Positions 22,622 through 31,469 of a DNA stretch of 34,001 nt are shown piece after piece (the first letter of the stretch is position 1; each line of letters starts with the position of its first letter). The position numbers were made by a program, and so were the translations under genes. The notes beneath the pieces were generated by a model that was given only the letters and a program-made list of their open reading frames with translations, was not told the origin of the DNA and searched no databases. Source of the stretch: Lachnospiraceae bacterium (GTDB lineage: Bacteria; Bacillota; Clostridia; Lachnospirales; Lachnospiraceae); contig JAKSRR010000022.1 in NCBI GenBank assembly GCA_024403455.1, forward strand, positions 1-34,001. Direction: 5' to 3'.

Positions 22622-23113
22622 TTGGAAACAACAGCGCAGAAGGAAATTGTCATGATTGGATGCGCAGCAAATGGTTCCGCGCAGGAACTGGCTGCGACAT
22701 ATTGTGAAAAACTGCAGAGCCGGTTTAGTCTGTCTTATATTAGACGAATGCAGAAATGGGAAGACCCCAAAGAACCTTCCCTTGTGGATGAGAATCATGT
22801 GTCTTTGGAGAGACAGGGAGTTTTCCAGGGACTGTGGGAACTGGGGGAAAAGCACGGAACTGGGATGCTGGTTTCGCTGAAGGCAATTCCGATACGGCAG
22901 GAATTCATAGAACTTGCCAATGTTTTAGACGTGAATCCCTACGAGCTTCCTTCGAAAGGTGGAGTCCTTTTGGCGGCAGAGCATGGTCATCAGCTGGTGG
23001 AGAAACTGCAGGAAGAAGGATACGAGGCGACGGTGATTGGCCGCTTTGATAAGGCAAAAGCAAGACTTATTGTGAACGGTGAAGAAAAGAGATTTTTAAC
23101 GCCGACAAGATAG
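22622..23113 (+). CDS. AIR synthase-related protein, C-terminal half only
   Basis: The 163-residue product resembles the C-terminal domain of the PurM/HypE/ThiL superfamily. FQGLWELGEKHGTGMLVSLKAIPIRQ (in parts), LDVNPYELPSKGGVLLAAE and GYEATVIGRF correspond to the Gly-rich core and the last strand of that domain. The N-terminal ATP-binding domain of the family is missing, and no remnant is visible upstream. The start is uncertain: TTG at 22622 follows GGGAG, while ATG at 22652 follows AAGGA. It may act as a half-domain partner or be a reduced hydrogenase-maturation-like factor. It precedes the Lrp regulator and aminotransferase. Confidence 0.72.
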   Translation: METTAQKEIVMIGCAANGSAQELAATYCEKLQSRFSLSYIRRMQKWEDPKEPSLVDENHVSLERQGVFQGLWELGEKHGTGMLVSLKAIPIRQEFIELANVLDVNPYELPSKGGVLLAAEHGHQLVEKLQEEGYEATVIGRFDKAKARLIVNGEEKRFLTPTR

Positions 23114-23151
23114 AATGTTTCATCAGAAGAAACAGGAAAAGGAGCACGAAC

Positions 23152-23634
23152 ATGAGAGAAGAAATCTTAAATGTGATTGAGAAGAACAGTCGTGTGGATA
23201 CCAAGGAACTGGCGATTCGCCTGGGCCTTCCGGAAGAAGAGATTGTCGCGGAGATGGCCGAGATGGAAAATGAAGGTATCATCTGCGGCTACCATACTAT
23301 GATTAATTGGGAGAAGACCACTTTGGAAAAAGTGACTGCTCTCATTGAAGTTCGTGTCACCCCCCAGCGTGGTCTTGGCTTTGACACCTTGGCGGAGAGA
23401 ATTTACAAGTACCCCGAAGTAAAGAGTGTATATTTGATTAGTGGTGGTTATGATCTTCTGATTACAATGGAAGGCAAGACCTTAAAGGAAGTTTCTGAAT
23501 TCGTATCGGATAAGCTTTCAACCATGGATACTGTGCTTTCTACTGCAACCCACTTTATTCTGAAAAAATATAAGGATCATGGAACTATCATGACCCAGAA
23601 AACTGAAGATGAAAGGATGATGATTACACCATGA
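23152..23634 (+). CDS. Lrp/AsnC family transcription regulator
   Basis: This 160-residue regulator has an N-terminal winged helix-turn-helix (ILNVIEKNSRVDTKELAIRLG, then EMENEGIICGYHTMINW) and a C-terminal RAM ligand-binding domain (TALIEVRVTPQRG, VKSVYLISGGYDLLITMEG). Family members sense amino acids and control their metabolism. The start ATG follows AAAAGGAGCACGAAC. Its stop overlaps the aminotransferase start by four bases (ATGA), so translation is coupled and the aminotransferase is a likely target. Confidence 0.93.
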   Translation: MREEILNVIEKNSRVDTKELAIRLGLPEEEIVAEMAEMENEGIICGYHTMINWEKTTLEKVTALIEVRVTPQRGLGFDTLAERIYKYPEVKSVYLISGGYDLLITMEGKTLKEVSEFVSDKLSTMDTVLSTATHFILKKYKDHGTIMTQKTEDERMMITP

Positions 23635-24806
23635 GAAATCCTTTGGCTGATAAAGTTGTTAATATTAAACCCTCTGGCATTCGTAAATTTTTCGATATTG
23701 TCAGTGAGATGAAAGATGCTATTTCCTTAGGTGTTGGTGAGCCAGACTTCGATACACCTTGGCATATTCGAGATGAGGGTATCTACTCACTAGAAAAGGG
23801 AAAGACCTTTTATACTTCCAATTCCGGACTGATGGAACTGCGTAAGGAGATTTGTACCTACTTAAAGAGAAGAGTGGGGGTAACCTATGAGCCTGCCAGT
23901 GAAGTACTAATCACAGTAGGTGGTTCGGAAGGTATTGATGCAGCACTTCGTGCAATGTTAAATCCTGGAGACGAGGTTCTGATTCCGCAGCCTAGCTACG
24001 TTTCTTATGAGCCCTGCACCGTGCTTGCTGGTGGCGTGCCTGTCATTATTGAGTTAAAGGAAGAGAATGAATTCCGTCTGACAGCAAAAGAGTTAGAGGA
24101 TGCAATTACAGATAAAACCAAGATTTTAATTCTTCCTTTCCCCAATAACCCTACTGGTGCAATTATGGAGCGCTCTGATTTAGAGGCGATTGCAAAGATT
24201 ATTGAGGAAAAAGATCTCTTTGTTCTTTCTGATGAGATTTATTCGGAACTGACATACAAAGAGGAACATGTATCCATTACCAGCTTGCCGGGTATGAGAG
24301 AGAGAACCATCTTAATCAACGGCTTTTCTAAAGCTTATGCAATGACTGGATGGAGACTTGGCTATGCCTGTGGACCGAAGGAAATCATTGCCCAGATGAC
24401 AAAGATTCATCAGTTCTGCATCATGTGTGCGCCTACCACAAGCCAGTATGCAGCGGTAGAAGCACTGAAGAATGGTGACAAAGATGTGGAAGAGATGCGT
24501 GGTGCTTATGACCAGAGACGCAGATTCCTGATGAATGCCTTTAGAGAGATGGGGCTTGCCTGCTTCGAACCTTTTGGTGCATTCTATGTATTCCCTTGCA
24601 TTAAAGAATTTGGGCTTACCAGTGAAGCGTTTGCAACCAGATTCCTGCAGGAGGAGAAAGTTGCCGTAGTTCCTGGTACTGCCTTTGGAGACTGTGGCGA
24701 AGGATATCTTCGTATTTCCTATGCGTACTCTATTGAAAACCTAAAGGTTGCCATTGGCCGTATGAAGAATTTTGTGGAACGGCTACGTGCAGAGAAGAAT
24801 GCATAA
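23631..24806 (+). CDS. PLP-dependent class I/II aminotransferase
   Basis: The 391-residue fold type I enzyme transfers amino groups between an amino acid and a 2-oxo acid. Visible motifs are ISLGVGEPDFDTP (31-43), YTSNSGLMELR, PFPNNPTGA with Asn173, SDEIYSEL with Asp201, the PLP-lysine motif GFSKAYAMTGWRLGY with Lys234, and the carboxylate-binding Arg in GYLRISYA. The AspC/PatA-like subgroup fits best, but the sequence does not decide between aspartate, aromatic or other substrates. It is translationally coupled to an Lrp-type regulator, which suggests amino acid responsive control. Confidence 0.9.
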   Translation: MRNPLADKVVNIKPSGIRKFFDIVSEMKDAISLGVGEPDFDTPWHIRDEGIYSLEKGKTFYTSNSGLMELRKEICTYLKRRVGVTYEPASEVLITVGGSEGIDAALRAMLNPGDEVLIPQPSYVSYEPCTVLAGGVPVIIELKEENEFRLTAKELEDAITDKTKILILPFPNNPTGAIMERSDLEAIAKIIEEKDLFVLSDEIYSELTYKEEHVSITSLPGMRERTILINGFSKAYAMTGWRLGYACGPKEIIAQMTKIHQFCIMCAPTTSQYAAVEALKNGDKDVEEMRGAYDQRRRFLMNAFREMGLACFEPFGAFYVFPCIKEFGLTSEAFATRFLQEEKVAVVPGTAFGDCGEGYLRISYAYSIENLKVAIGRMKNFVERLRAEKNA

Positions 24807-24834
24807 ACATCTTCGTGTTAACAAGTAGTAATGT

Positions 24835-24869
24835 CACCCCAACGCAAGTAATTGCTTTGGGGTGTTTTG
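24835..24869 (+). terminator. Intrinsic terminator after the aminotransferase gene
   Basis: CACCCCAA (24835-24842) pairs with TTGGGGTG (24857-24864), with an inner GCAA/TTGC stem, and is followed by TTTTGTG. It ends the Lrp-aminotransferase operon. Confidence 0.85.
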
Positions 24870-24919
24870 TGTAAATGGGAAAAGGGAAAATGATAGAATA
24901 ATTCCCTTAGGATAAAACA

Positions 24920-27304
24920 ATGAATGAGAAAGTACTCCGTATTTTGGAGTTTGATAAAATTACAGAAGCGCTTTCTGAACATGCCGGCAGTGAGCCTGGA
25001 AAGAAAATCTGTCTGAACTTGCGTCCATCCTCTGACAAGGAATGGACAGAGAAAGCCCTAGCGGAAACGGATGCAGCTTTTGGCCGCTTTGTAAAAGACG
25101 AAAGAATCAGCTTTGGTGCAAACAAAGATGTGCGCGGAATATTGAAAGCAGCTGGGATTGGCAGAAGATTAGAAGCGTCGGATTTGTTAACGATTGCTAG
25201 GATTTTGGAACTATCCGAAGAGGTTGCTGCTTATGGAAAGAAAGAAGAGGATGCGCCTAAGGATGTTTTAGATGAATACTTTGAGCGCATTGATCCGCTT
25301 GGATTTTTATCAAAAGAAATTAAAAAGTGTATTCTTTCTGAGGAAGAGATTGCAGACGATGCTAGTCCTTCGCTGAAGGATATTAGACGTGGAAAGAAAA
25401 TTGCGGATGACAGGATTCACAGGTCTCTTACAGAGATGGTGAATGGTGCTTATCGCACTTACTTACAGGACCCAGTCATTACCACCCGTGATGGAAGATA
25501 CTGTATTCCGGTAAAAGCGGAACATAAATCGCAGGTGCCAGGTATTTTACACGACCGTTCTGCAACAGGATCTACCTTGTTTATTGAACCATCTGTAGTT
25601 GTTAATTTATCCAATGAGCTGCGGGAACTGGAAGAAAAAGAGAAAGAAGAGATTGAAAAAATCTTAAAAAATCTCAGTGCTAAGGTAGCCACCTACAAAG
25701 AGGAAATTGGCGAAAACCAGAAGACGATAACCATGCTGGATTACATCTTTGCAAAAGCAAAGTATGCTGCGAAACTACATGCAGGAAAGCCAGAATTTTC
25801 AGAGGACAGAGTGATAAAGCTGGTGGGGGCAAGGCATCCGCTGCTTCCAGAAGATAAAGCAGTACCGATTGATGTCAGACTGGGAGAAGAGTTTGGACTA
25901 TTAATTATTACAGGACCGAATACCGGTGGAAAGACTGTCTCGCTAAAGACCGTTGGCCTCTTAACATTAATGGGGATGGCGGGATTATATGTTCCAGCCA
26001 GAAGCGGATCCACCCTAGGATTCTTTAAAGAAATTTATGCAGATATCGGAGATGAGCAGAGTATTGAACAGAGCTTATCGACATTCTCTGCGCATATGAC
26101 CAGTATTGTCCAAATTCTAAAGAAGGCAACACCAGCGGACCTATGTCTTTTTGATGAGCTTGGTGCCGGTACGGATCCTACCGAGGGAGCTGCACTTGCG
26201 ATGGCCATCTTAGATCATCTTCATGAGAAAGATATTCGGTCTATGGCAACCACGCACTACAGTGAGTTGAAAGTGTATGCACTGCAAAAAGAAGGGGTGA
26301 GCAATGCCTGTTGCGAGTTTGACGTTGAAACGCTTCGCCCTACCTATAAATTATTAATTGGTATTCCTGGAAAGAGTAATGCCTTTGCAATCTCCTCCAA
26401 GTTAGGATTGTCTGACGAAATAATTGAAAAGGCAAAAGAAAATATTACCAGTGAAGAAGAAAGTTTCGAAACTGTCATTGCAGACCTCAACCGTCGTCAG
26501 AAGGAAATGATGGAAGAACAGGAGCAGATACGTAAGGATAGGGAGGAACTTGAAACCCTTCGAGCCAAGATTAAAGAGAAAGAAGACAAACTGGAAGCTC
26601 GCAAGGAAAAGGTTCTGTTAGATGCAAAAGAGGAAGCTAGAGAACTTTTAAAGGAAGCTAAGGAAGTCGCAGATGAAACCATACGTGCTTTCCACAAGCA
26701 GGGCGACCAGATGAACATTAAGACCATGGAAAGAAAAAGGTCCAATGTTCGTGAGAAGTTAAAAGAGCAGGAAAGTGCTTTACAGAAAAAAGCAGAGGAT
26801 AAGCCCAAGGTGCCTACCTTAACGGAGAAGGAAGCCGTGCCGGGAACCAGTGTTAAGATTATTTCCATGGGGATGGAGGGAACCATTACCAAAGGCCCCG
26901 GGAAAGATGGAAAGGTTTCAGTACAGTGCGGTATTATTACCAGCAAAGTGGCACTTTCTGATTTGACATATGTTAAGAAAGAAGAGCCAAAGAACGTAAA
27001 AAAAGGAAGTGGATTCACCCCAGGAAAACAGGGGAAGGTGAATATCTCCAAGGCATCTAATGTATCCGCGGAGATTAATGTGTTAGGGCTTACAGTGGAT
27101 GAAGCGGTGATTCGTGTAGACAAGTTCTTAGATGATGCATATCTCTGCCACCTGAATCCGGTCAGAGTTGTTCATGGTAAAGGAACAGGGGCATTAAGAA
27201 GTGGAATTCATGCATTTTTGAATCGTTGTCCCTATGTGGCTGAGTATCATCTGGCAGCGCCGGGGGAAGGTGATGCTGGTGTGACTATTGTAGAACTGGC
27301 GTAA
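24920..27304 (+). CDS. mutS2: MutS2 family protein
   Basis: MutS2 (RqcU) is an ATPase with an Smr domain. In Bacillus it recognises collided ribosomes and rescues them; suppression of recombination has also been reported in other species. The 794 residues contain an N-terminal clamp and lever (1-300), Walker A GPNTGGKTVSLK (from 332), Walker B LCLFDELGAGTDPTEG and a His-loop ATTHYSELK. A long coiled coil (about 510-640) follows, then a KOW-like segment and a C-terminal Smr domain with RVVHGKGTGALR. The usual LDLH/LDLR motif of Smr reads LGLT here, so nuclease activity is doubtful. ATG follows TTAGGATAAAACA. Confidence 0.94.
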   Translation: MNEKVLRILEFDKITEALSEHAGSEPGKKICLNLRPSSDKEWTEKALAETDAAFGRFVKDERISFGANKDVRGILKAAGIGRRLEASDLLTIARILELSEEVAAYGKKEEDAPKDVLDEYFERIDPLGFLSKEIKKCILSEEEIADDASPSLKDIRRGKKIADDRIHRSLTEMVNGAYRTYLQDPVITTRDGRYCIPVKAEHKSQVPGILHDRSATGSTLFIEPSVVVNLSNELRELEEKEKEEIEKILKNLSAKVATYKEEIGENQKTITMLDYIFAKAKYAAKLHAGKPEFSEDRVIKLVGARHPLLPEDKAVPIDVRLGEEFGLLIITGPNTGGKTVSLKTVGLLTLMGMAGLYVPARSGSTLGFFKEIYADIGDEQSIEQSLSTFSAHMTSIVQILKKATPADLCLFDELGAGTDPTEGAALAMAILDHLHEKDIRSMATTHYSELKVYALQKEGVSNACCEFDVETLRPTYKLLIGIPGKSNAFAISSKLGLSDEIIEKAKENITSEEESFETVIADLNRRQKEMMEEQEQIRKDREELETLRAKIKEKEDKLEARKEKVLLDAKEEARELLKEAKEVADETIRAFHKQGDQMNIKTMERKRSNVREKLKEQESALQKKAEDKPKVPTLTEKEAVPGTSVKIISMGMEGTITKGPGKDGKVSVQCGIITSKVALSDLTYVKKEEPKNVKKGSGFTPGKQGKVNISKASNVSAEINVLGLTVDEAVIRVDKFLDDAYLCHLNPVRVVHGKGTGALRSGIHAFLNRCPYVAEYHLAAPGEGDAGVTIVELA

Positions 27305-27339
27305 AATATATCATTCGCTTATGCTGGAAGGGAGAGAAG

Positions 27340-28050
27340 ATGGCAGATAAACAAAAGATTCTCATTGTAGATGATGATGAAAATATAGCAGAACTAATCA
27401 GTTTGTATATGACGAAGGAGTGCTTTGAAACTTCTATTTGCGGGGATGGAAATAGTGCCATTGAAGCAGTGAAGACGTTTGCACCAGATATTATTCTGTT
27501 AGACATTATGCTTCCGGGAAAAGATGGCTATCAGGTTTGCCGAGAAGTACGTATGACGAGCAAGGTTCCTATTATTATGCTTTCGGCAAAGGGCGAAGTA
27601 TTCGATAAGGTTCTTGGATTAGAACTTGGAGCGGATGACTATATGGAGAAGCCTTTCGATAGTAAGGAGTTGGTAGCCAGAGTCAAAGCGGTTCTTAGAA
27701 GATATGAGAATGTGTCTGCTCCAAGCGTGGAAAAGGCCTCTGATGTGGAAGAGGTATCCTTTACAGATCTTGTGATTAATAAGACCAATTATGCGGTAAC
27801 TTATATGGGCAAAAAATTAGATATGCCTCCCAAGGAATTGGAACTTTTATATTTCCTGGCATCTACGCCTAATCATGTATATACCAGAGAACAGCTATTA
27901 GAGAGTATCTGGGGCTACGATTATGTGGGTGATACCAGAACGGTAGACGTGCATATTAAGCGACTGCGTGAGAAGTTAAATGATCATGCAGCATGGCGAA
28001 TTGCAACCATTTATGGTGTGGGTTATAAGTTTGAGGTAATGCCTGGGTGA
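27340..28050 (+). CDS. OmpR/PhoB-type response regulator
   Basis: The 236-residue regulator has a receiver domain (ILIVDDDEN, Asp11/Asp12; phospho-acceptor Asp55 in LLDIMLPGKDGY; Thr/Ser switch at LSAK; Lys104 in MEKPFD). A winged-helix DNA-binding domain follows, with LPPKELELL-like recognition and YVGDTRTVDVHIKRLREK. ATG follows GGAAGGGAGAGAAG. The gene overlaps its kinase gene by four bases (GTGA), the hallmark of a co-regulated two-component pair. The overall similarity is to the PhoP/WalR/ResD-like group; the target is not shown. Confidence 0.95.
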   Translation: MADKQKILIVDDDENIAELISLYMTKECFETSICGDGNSAIEAVKTFAPDIILLDIMLPGKDGYQVCREVRMTSKVPIIMLSAKGEVFDKVLGLELGADDYMEKPFDSKELVARVKAVLRRYENVSAPSVEKASDVEEVSFTDLVINKTNYAVTYMGKKLDMPPKELELLYFLASTPNHVYTREQLLESIWGYDYVGDTRTVDVHIKRLREKLNDHAAWRIATIYGVGYKFEVMPG

Positions 28051-29474
28051 AAAAAACCTTATACCTAAAATTTATGATGGGGTACGTTCTGTTTGCACTG
28101 TTTGGATTCATTGTTGTATCCACCTTTGTACAGCAGACCACGGAAGATCGTGTAAGAAAAGAACGGGCTGAAAAATTATATTCTGCGGCATCGGTTGTGG
28201 CAGAATCTTTTGCATTAGATTTATATAAAAATGAAACTTCCCTCACTTCCGTGAAGCAGGAAGTCGATCGAATGAGTAAAGTTTTAGATGTAACGATGCA
28301 GATCGTGAACCCATCGGGAACTATTATTGTAGACTCTAGAAATCCAGTAGATGTTGAGAATCCGATTGTCATAGAAGGTTTTGATACCACGGTTATGACG
28401 GGATCTTATTATACCTCCGGTGATTTCTTTGGACAGTTTGGGGAAGAGATGTTATCGGTCTCGGTACCTATTACCAGTGGATATACGATTCACGGGTATG
28501 TGCTTATGCACATGGCGAAATACAAAATCAATGCAGAAGTAAATGCATTGGTAGGTATAGACTATCTTCTCTTTATCGTGATTTTTGCACTGTCATTAAT
28601 CATTTTGATTTTCTTTACAGAGTTTGTTTATATACCACTTCGTAAAATCACTGTGGCAACTGAAGAATATGCCGCAGGAAATCTTCACTATGAATTGTCT
28701 GTAGAGAGTGGGGATGAAATGGGATATCTTGCTGCCAGTCTTTCCTACATGGCGAGTGAAATGGCCAAAGGTGAGGATAATCAGAAACGACTGGTTGCCA
28801 ATGTTTCCCACGATTTCAGATCACCACTAACCAGTATCAAAGGATATTTGGAGGCAATGGGGGATGGTACCATACCTGTAGAGCAGCACGATAAATATAT
28901 TGGTGTGGTGCTAAAAGAAACCAACAGACTGATTACCCTTACGAACTCCCTGCTTACGCTGAACAATCTGAATGTCAGCGGTATGGTGCTAAAGCGTAAG
29001 GATTTTGATATGAATCAGTTGATTTATAATACGGTATCCACCTTTGAGGGAAGATGCAGAGAGAAAAAGATCTCTGTAAGACTTAAACTAACCGGAGAAG
29101 AATTGTTCGTCAATGGAGATATGGTTCGTATTGGCCAGGTCATTAATAACCTTTTTGATAATGCTGTAAAGTTCAGTCATAAAGATTCAGAGATTACCAT
29201 TGAAACAACAGAGAAGAAAGACAAATTATTTGTCTCTGTGAAGGACCAGGGAATTGGTATTCCCAGTGAAAGCATCGGTCATGTTTTTGATCGTTTTTAT
29301 AAATCAGACTTATCTCGCGGTAAGGATAAAAAGGGCACTGGACTAGGGCTTTCCATTACCAAAGAGATTATTAGAGCCCATGGGGAAAATATAAACGTAG
29401 TAAGTACAGAAGGGGTAGGAACAGAGTTTATCTTTACTCTTCCTGTAGCGAAAGATAGAGAAGAGGAAATATAG
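28047..29474 (+). CDS. Membrane sensor histidine kinase
   Basis: The 475-residue kinase starts at GTG within the stop of the regulator gene. Membrane helices at about 8-28 and 173-195 flank an extracellular sensor of about 140 residues with PDC/sCache-like character (MQIVNPSGTIIVDSRNP). A HAMP linker follows (IPLRKITVATEEYAAGN). HisKA has NVSHDFRSPLTSIKGY with His255. The ATPase domain has NNLFDNAVKF, VKDQGIGIP and GTGLGLSITKEI. All catalytic boxes are intact. It is the cognate partner of the upstream regulator. Confidence 0.95.
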   Translation: MKKTLYLKFMMGYVLFALFGFIVVSTFVQQTTEDRVRKERAEKLYSAASVVAESFALDLYKNETSLTSVKQEVDRMSKVLDVTMQIVNPSGTIIVDSRNPVDVENPIVIEGFDTTVMTGSYYTSGDFFGQFGEEMLSVSVPITSGYTIHGYVLMHMAKYKINAEVNALVGIDYLLFIVIFALSLIILIFFTEFVYIPLRKITVATEEYAAGNLHYELSVESGDEMGYLAASLSYMASEMAKGEDNQKRLVANVSHDFRSPLTSIKGYLEAMGDGTIPVEQHDKYIGVVLKETNRLITLTNSLLTLNNLNVSGMVLKRKDFDMNQLIYNTVSTFEGRCREKKISVRLKLTGEELFVNGDMVRIGQVINNLFDNAVKFSHKDSEITIETTEKKDKLFVSVKDQGIGIPSESIGHVFDRFYKSDLSRGKDKKGTGLGLSITKEIIRAHGENINVVSTEGVGTEFIFTLPVAKDREEEI

Positions 29475-29475
29475 T

Positions 29476-29967
29476 ATGCATATTGTTCTTCATCAGCCGG
29501 AGATTCCGGCAAATACAGGTAACATTGGCAGAAGCTGCGTGGCAACGGGAACGGAGTTGCACTTGATTGAACCCCTGGGGTTTGTACTGAATGATAAGAA
29601 TATCAAACGGGCCGGCATGGATTACTGGGAGAAATTAAAAGTATCCCGTTATGTGAATTATGAGGAGTTTTTGGAAAAACATCCTGGTGCGACCATTTAT
29701 TATGCAACAACCAAGGCACATAAGCGATATGATGAAGTTGCGTTTGGACCGGATGATTTTATTATGTTTGGAAAAGAAAGTGCAGGCATTCCAGAAGAGA
29801 TTCTAGTGGATAATGAGGAAAACTGTATTCGTATCCCGATGCTTCCTGAGATACGATCGCTTAATCTTTCCAATTCTGTAAATATTGTGCTTTTTGAAGC
29901 CCTTCGGCAGCAGGGATTTGCGGGGATGGAAGAACATGGACAGTTACACCACCTGCAGTGGAAATAA
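29476..29967 (+). CDS. trmL: tRNA (cytidine34-2'-O)-methyltransferase
   Basis: TrmL is a SPOUT enzyme that 2'-O-methylates C34 or U34 of tRNA-Leu isoacceptors. The 163 residues match closely: HIVLHQPEIPANTGNIGRSC at the N-terminus, DYWEKL, FGKESAGIPEEIL and the knot IPMLPEIRSLNLSNSVNIVLFEALRQ. It begins two bases after the kinase stop, with the ribosome site GAGGAAAT inside the kinase gene. This is another tRNA wobble-base enzyme in the window. Confidence 0.95.
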   Translation: MHIVLHQPEIPANTGNIGRSCVATGTELHLIEPLGFVLNDKNIKRAGMDYWEKLKVSRYVNYEEFLEKHPGATIYYATTKAHKRYDEVAFGPDDFIMFGKESAGIPEEILVDNEENCIRIPMLPEIRSLNLSNSVNIVLFEALRQQGFAGMEEHGQLHHLQWK

Positions 29968-29991
29968 GACTGGCAATTTGGAGATGTAAAT

Positions 29992-31455
29992 TTGGCAAAA
30001 GAGGAAAAGAATAAAAACATAACCGAGGAGAAGGCTGAGTCCAGCAGTGATTACGAGTTCCTGCGGGAGCAAATTAAAGATCGCCCCATCAATCGTAGGA
30101 AACTGCTTCGCAGAATGCTTATGACAGCAGGCTATGCCATTGTATTTGGCGCCATTGCCTGTGGTGTGTTTGTTTTGCTGCTTCGTTCTGCGAATAAAAG
30201 AAACGAAAATGAAAGTGAAACAGTATTAACCAGAGTGGAACTTCCTACGGTGGAGCAGATGGAAGAGGAATTGCCTGCAGTAGAAGTTACGGTAGAGGAT
30301 GGAGAAAATCTGCAGATCAATCAGGCGGGAGAAGAAAACGAAAAACCGCAGAATACAGAGATCCCACCAGAAGAAACGGTTATTGTTGAAAAGCCTATTG
30401 AAGAAATGACAGAGGTGGAAGAAGAGCCGCCGGTAGAAATTGTTGAGATTCATGAAGTGCCCATGGAGATTGAACTATCTGACTATCAGCTGCTGTATCA
30501 GAAACTAAATGCATTAGCAAAAGAAGTCGGAAAGAGTATGGTAACAATCACCTATATTTCTGATAACACGGACTGGTTAGATGATTCTAATTGGTACAAG
30601 AATCATGCCAGCGGAATGATTTTAGGTGATAACGGGCAAGAACTTCTAGTGTTAGCGATGCAGCCTAGTGGCATGGATAATGCGATTGTGAGAGCAACCT
30701 TTCCAGATGGAACCAGCGTGAATGCGATGCTCAAACAGCTAGACAAAGATACGTCCTTAGCAGTGTATGGTATTAAACTGCGCACAATTTCCAAGCAGAC
30801 GTTAGATTCAGTAACGCCGGTTACTTTAGGAAACAGTACTTCAGCTTCCGTGCAGGGATCTGCCGTGGTTGCAGTTGGTAGTCCCCTGGGAAATCCATCC
30901 GTATGCTATGGGGCAATCACCAGTAAGGAAAGCCGCGTGCAGAAAGTAGATGCGACCTATCAGATACTAACAACGGATATTTATGGAAGTGTATATAGTG
31001 GTGGTATTTTGGTAAATACCAAGGGGCAGGTTGTTGGAATTATCTGTAACGATCATAAAGCAGATGGCATGGAGAATCTGATCTATGCATATGGAATCAC
31101 CGGCATCAGAAAATTGTTAGAGAATCTTTCTAATGGTGCGAATCCAGCCTATTTAGGTATCGTAGCAGGGCCGGTTTCTGAGGAGGCGATGGAGGCCCTG
31201 TCCATGCCCGCCGGTGTCTATGTCATAAAGACGGAAATGAATTCTCCAGCAATGGCAGTAGGGATTGCAGCAGGAGATATCATCACGGCTATTGGAGATA
31301 CTAGTGTTTCCAGCCCAAGTGAGTACATGAGTGCGCTGGCACTGATTGAGCCTGGCCAGCCAGTTAGTGTGACTTTCATGCGCTTAGGCGGTGGTGAATA
31401 TAGAGAAACAAAGGTGTCCGTAGAAACCCAAGGGAAATATGAAACTATAGAATAG
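29992..31455 (+). CDS. Membrane-anchored HtrA-like protein with degenerate catalytic triad
   Basis: The 487-residue protein starts at TTG after GGAG. A cytoplasmic head is followed by a membrane helix (about 45-65) and a Glu-rich linker (70-165). The chymotrypsin-like domain (about 165-380) contains ASGMIL (206-211), VAVGSPLGNP and GSVYSGGILVNTKGQVVGI. The serine is kept (Ser336 in YSGG). The histidine segment, normally LTNNHV, reads LLVLAMQPS, and the Asp of the D-L-A-V motif is Ser255. A PDZ domain follows (about 385-480, with AGDIITAIGDTSV). It is thus S1C/HtrA by architecture but probably not an active protease. Confidence 0.9.
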   Translation: MAKEEKNKNITEEKAESSSDYEFLREQIKDRPINRRKLLRRMLMTAGYAIVFGAIACGVFVLLLRSANKRNENESETVLTRVELPTVEQMEEELPAVEVTVEDGENLQINQAGEENEKPQNTEIPPEETVIVEKPIEEMTEVEEEPPVEIVEIHEVPMEIELSDYQLLYQKLNALAKEVGKSMVTITYISDNTDWLDDSNWYKNHASGMILGDNGQELLVLAMQPSGMDNAIVRATFPDGTSVNAMLKQLDKDTSLAVYGIKLRTISKQTLDSVTPVTLGNSTSASVQGSAVVAVGSPLGNPSVCYGAITSKESRVQKVDATYQILTTDIYGSVYSGGILVNTKGQVVGIICNDHKADGMENLIYAYGITGIRKLLENLSNGANPAYLGIVAGPVSEEAMEALSMPAGVYVIKTEMNSPAMAVGIAAGDIITAIGDTSVSSPSEYMSALALIEPGQPVSVTFMRLGGGEYRETKVSVETQGKYETIE

Positions 31456-31469
31456 AAAGAGGATGGAAT

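Noticed and set aside
26497-27123. Minus-strand ORF of 208 codons
   Set aside because: It is a Ser/Leu-rich shadow of the coiled-coil and Smr regions of mutS2.
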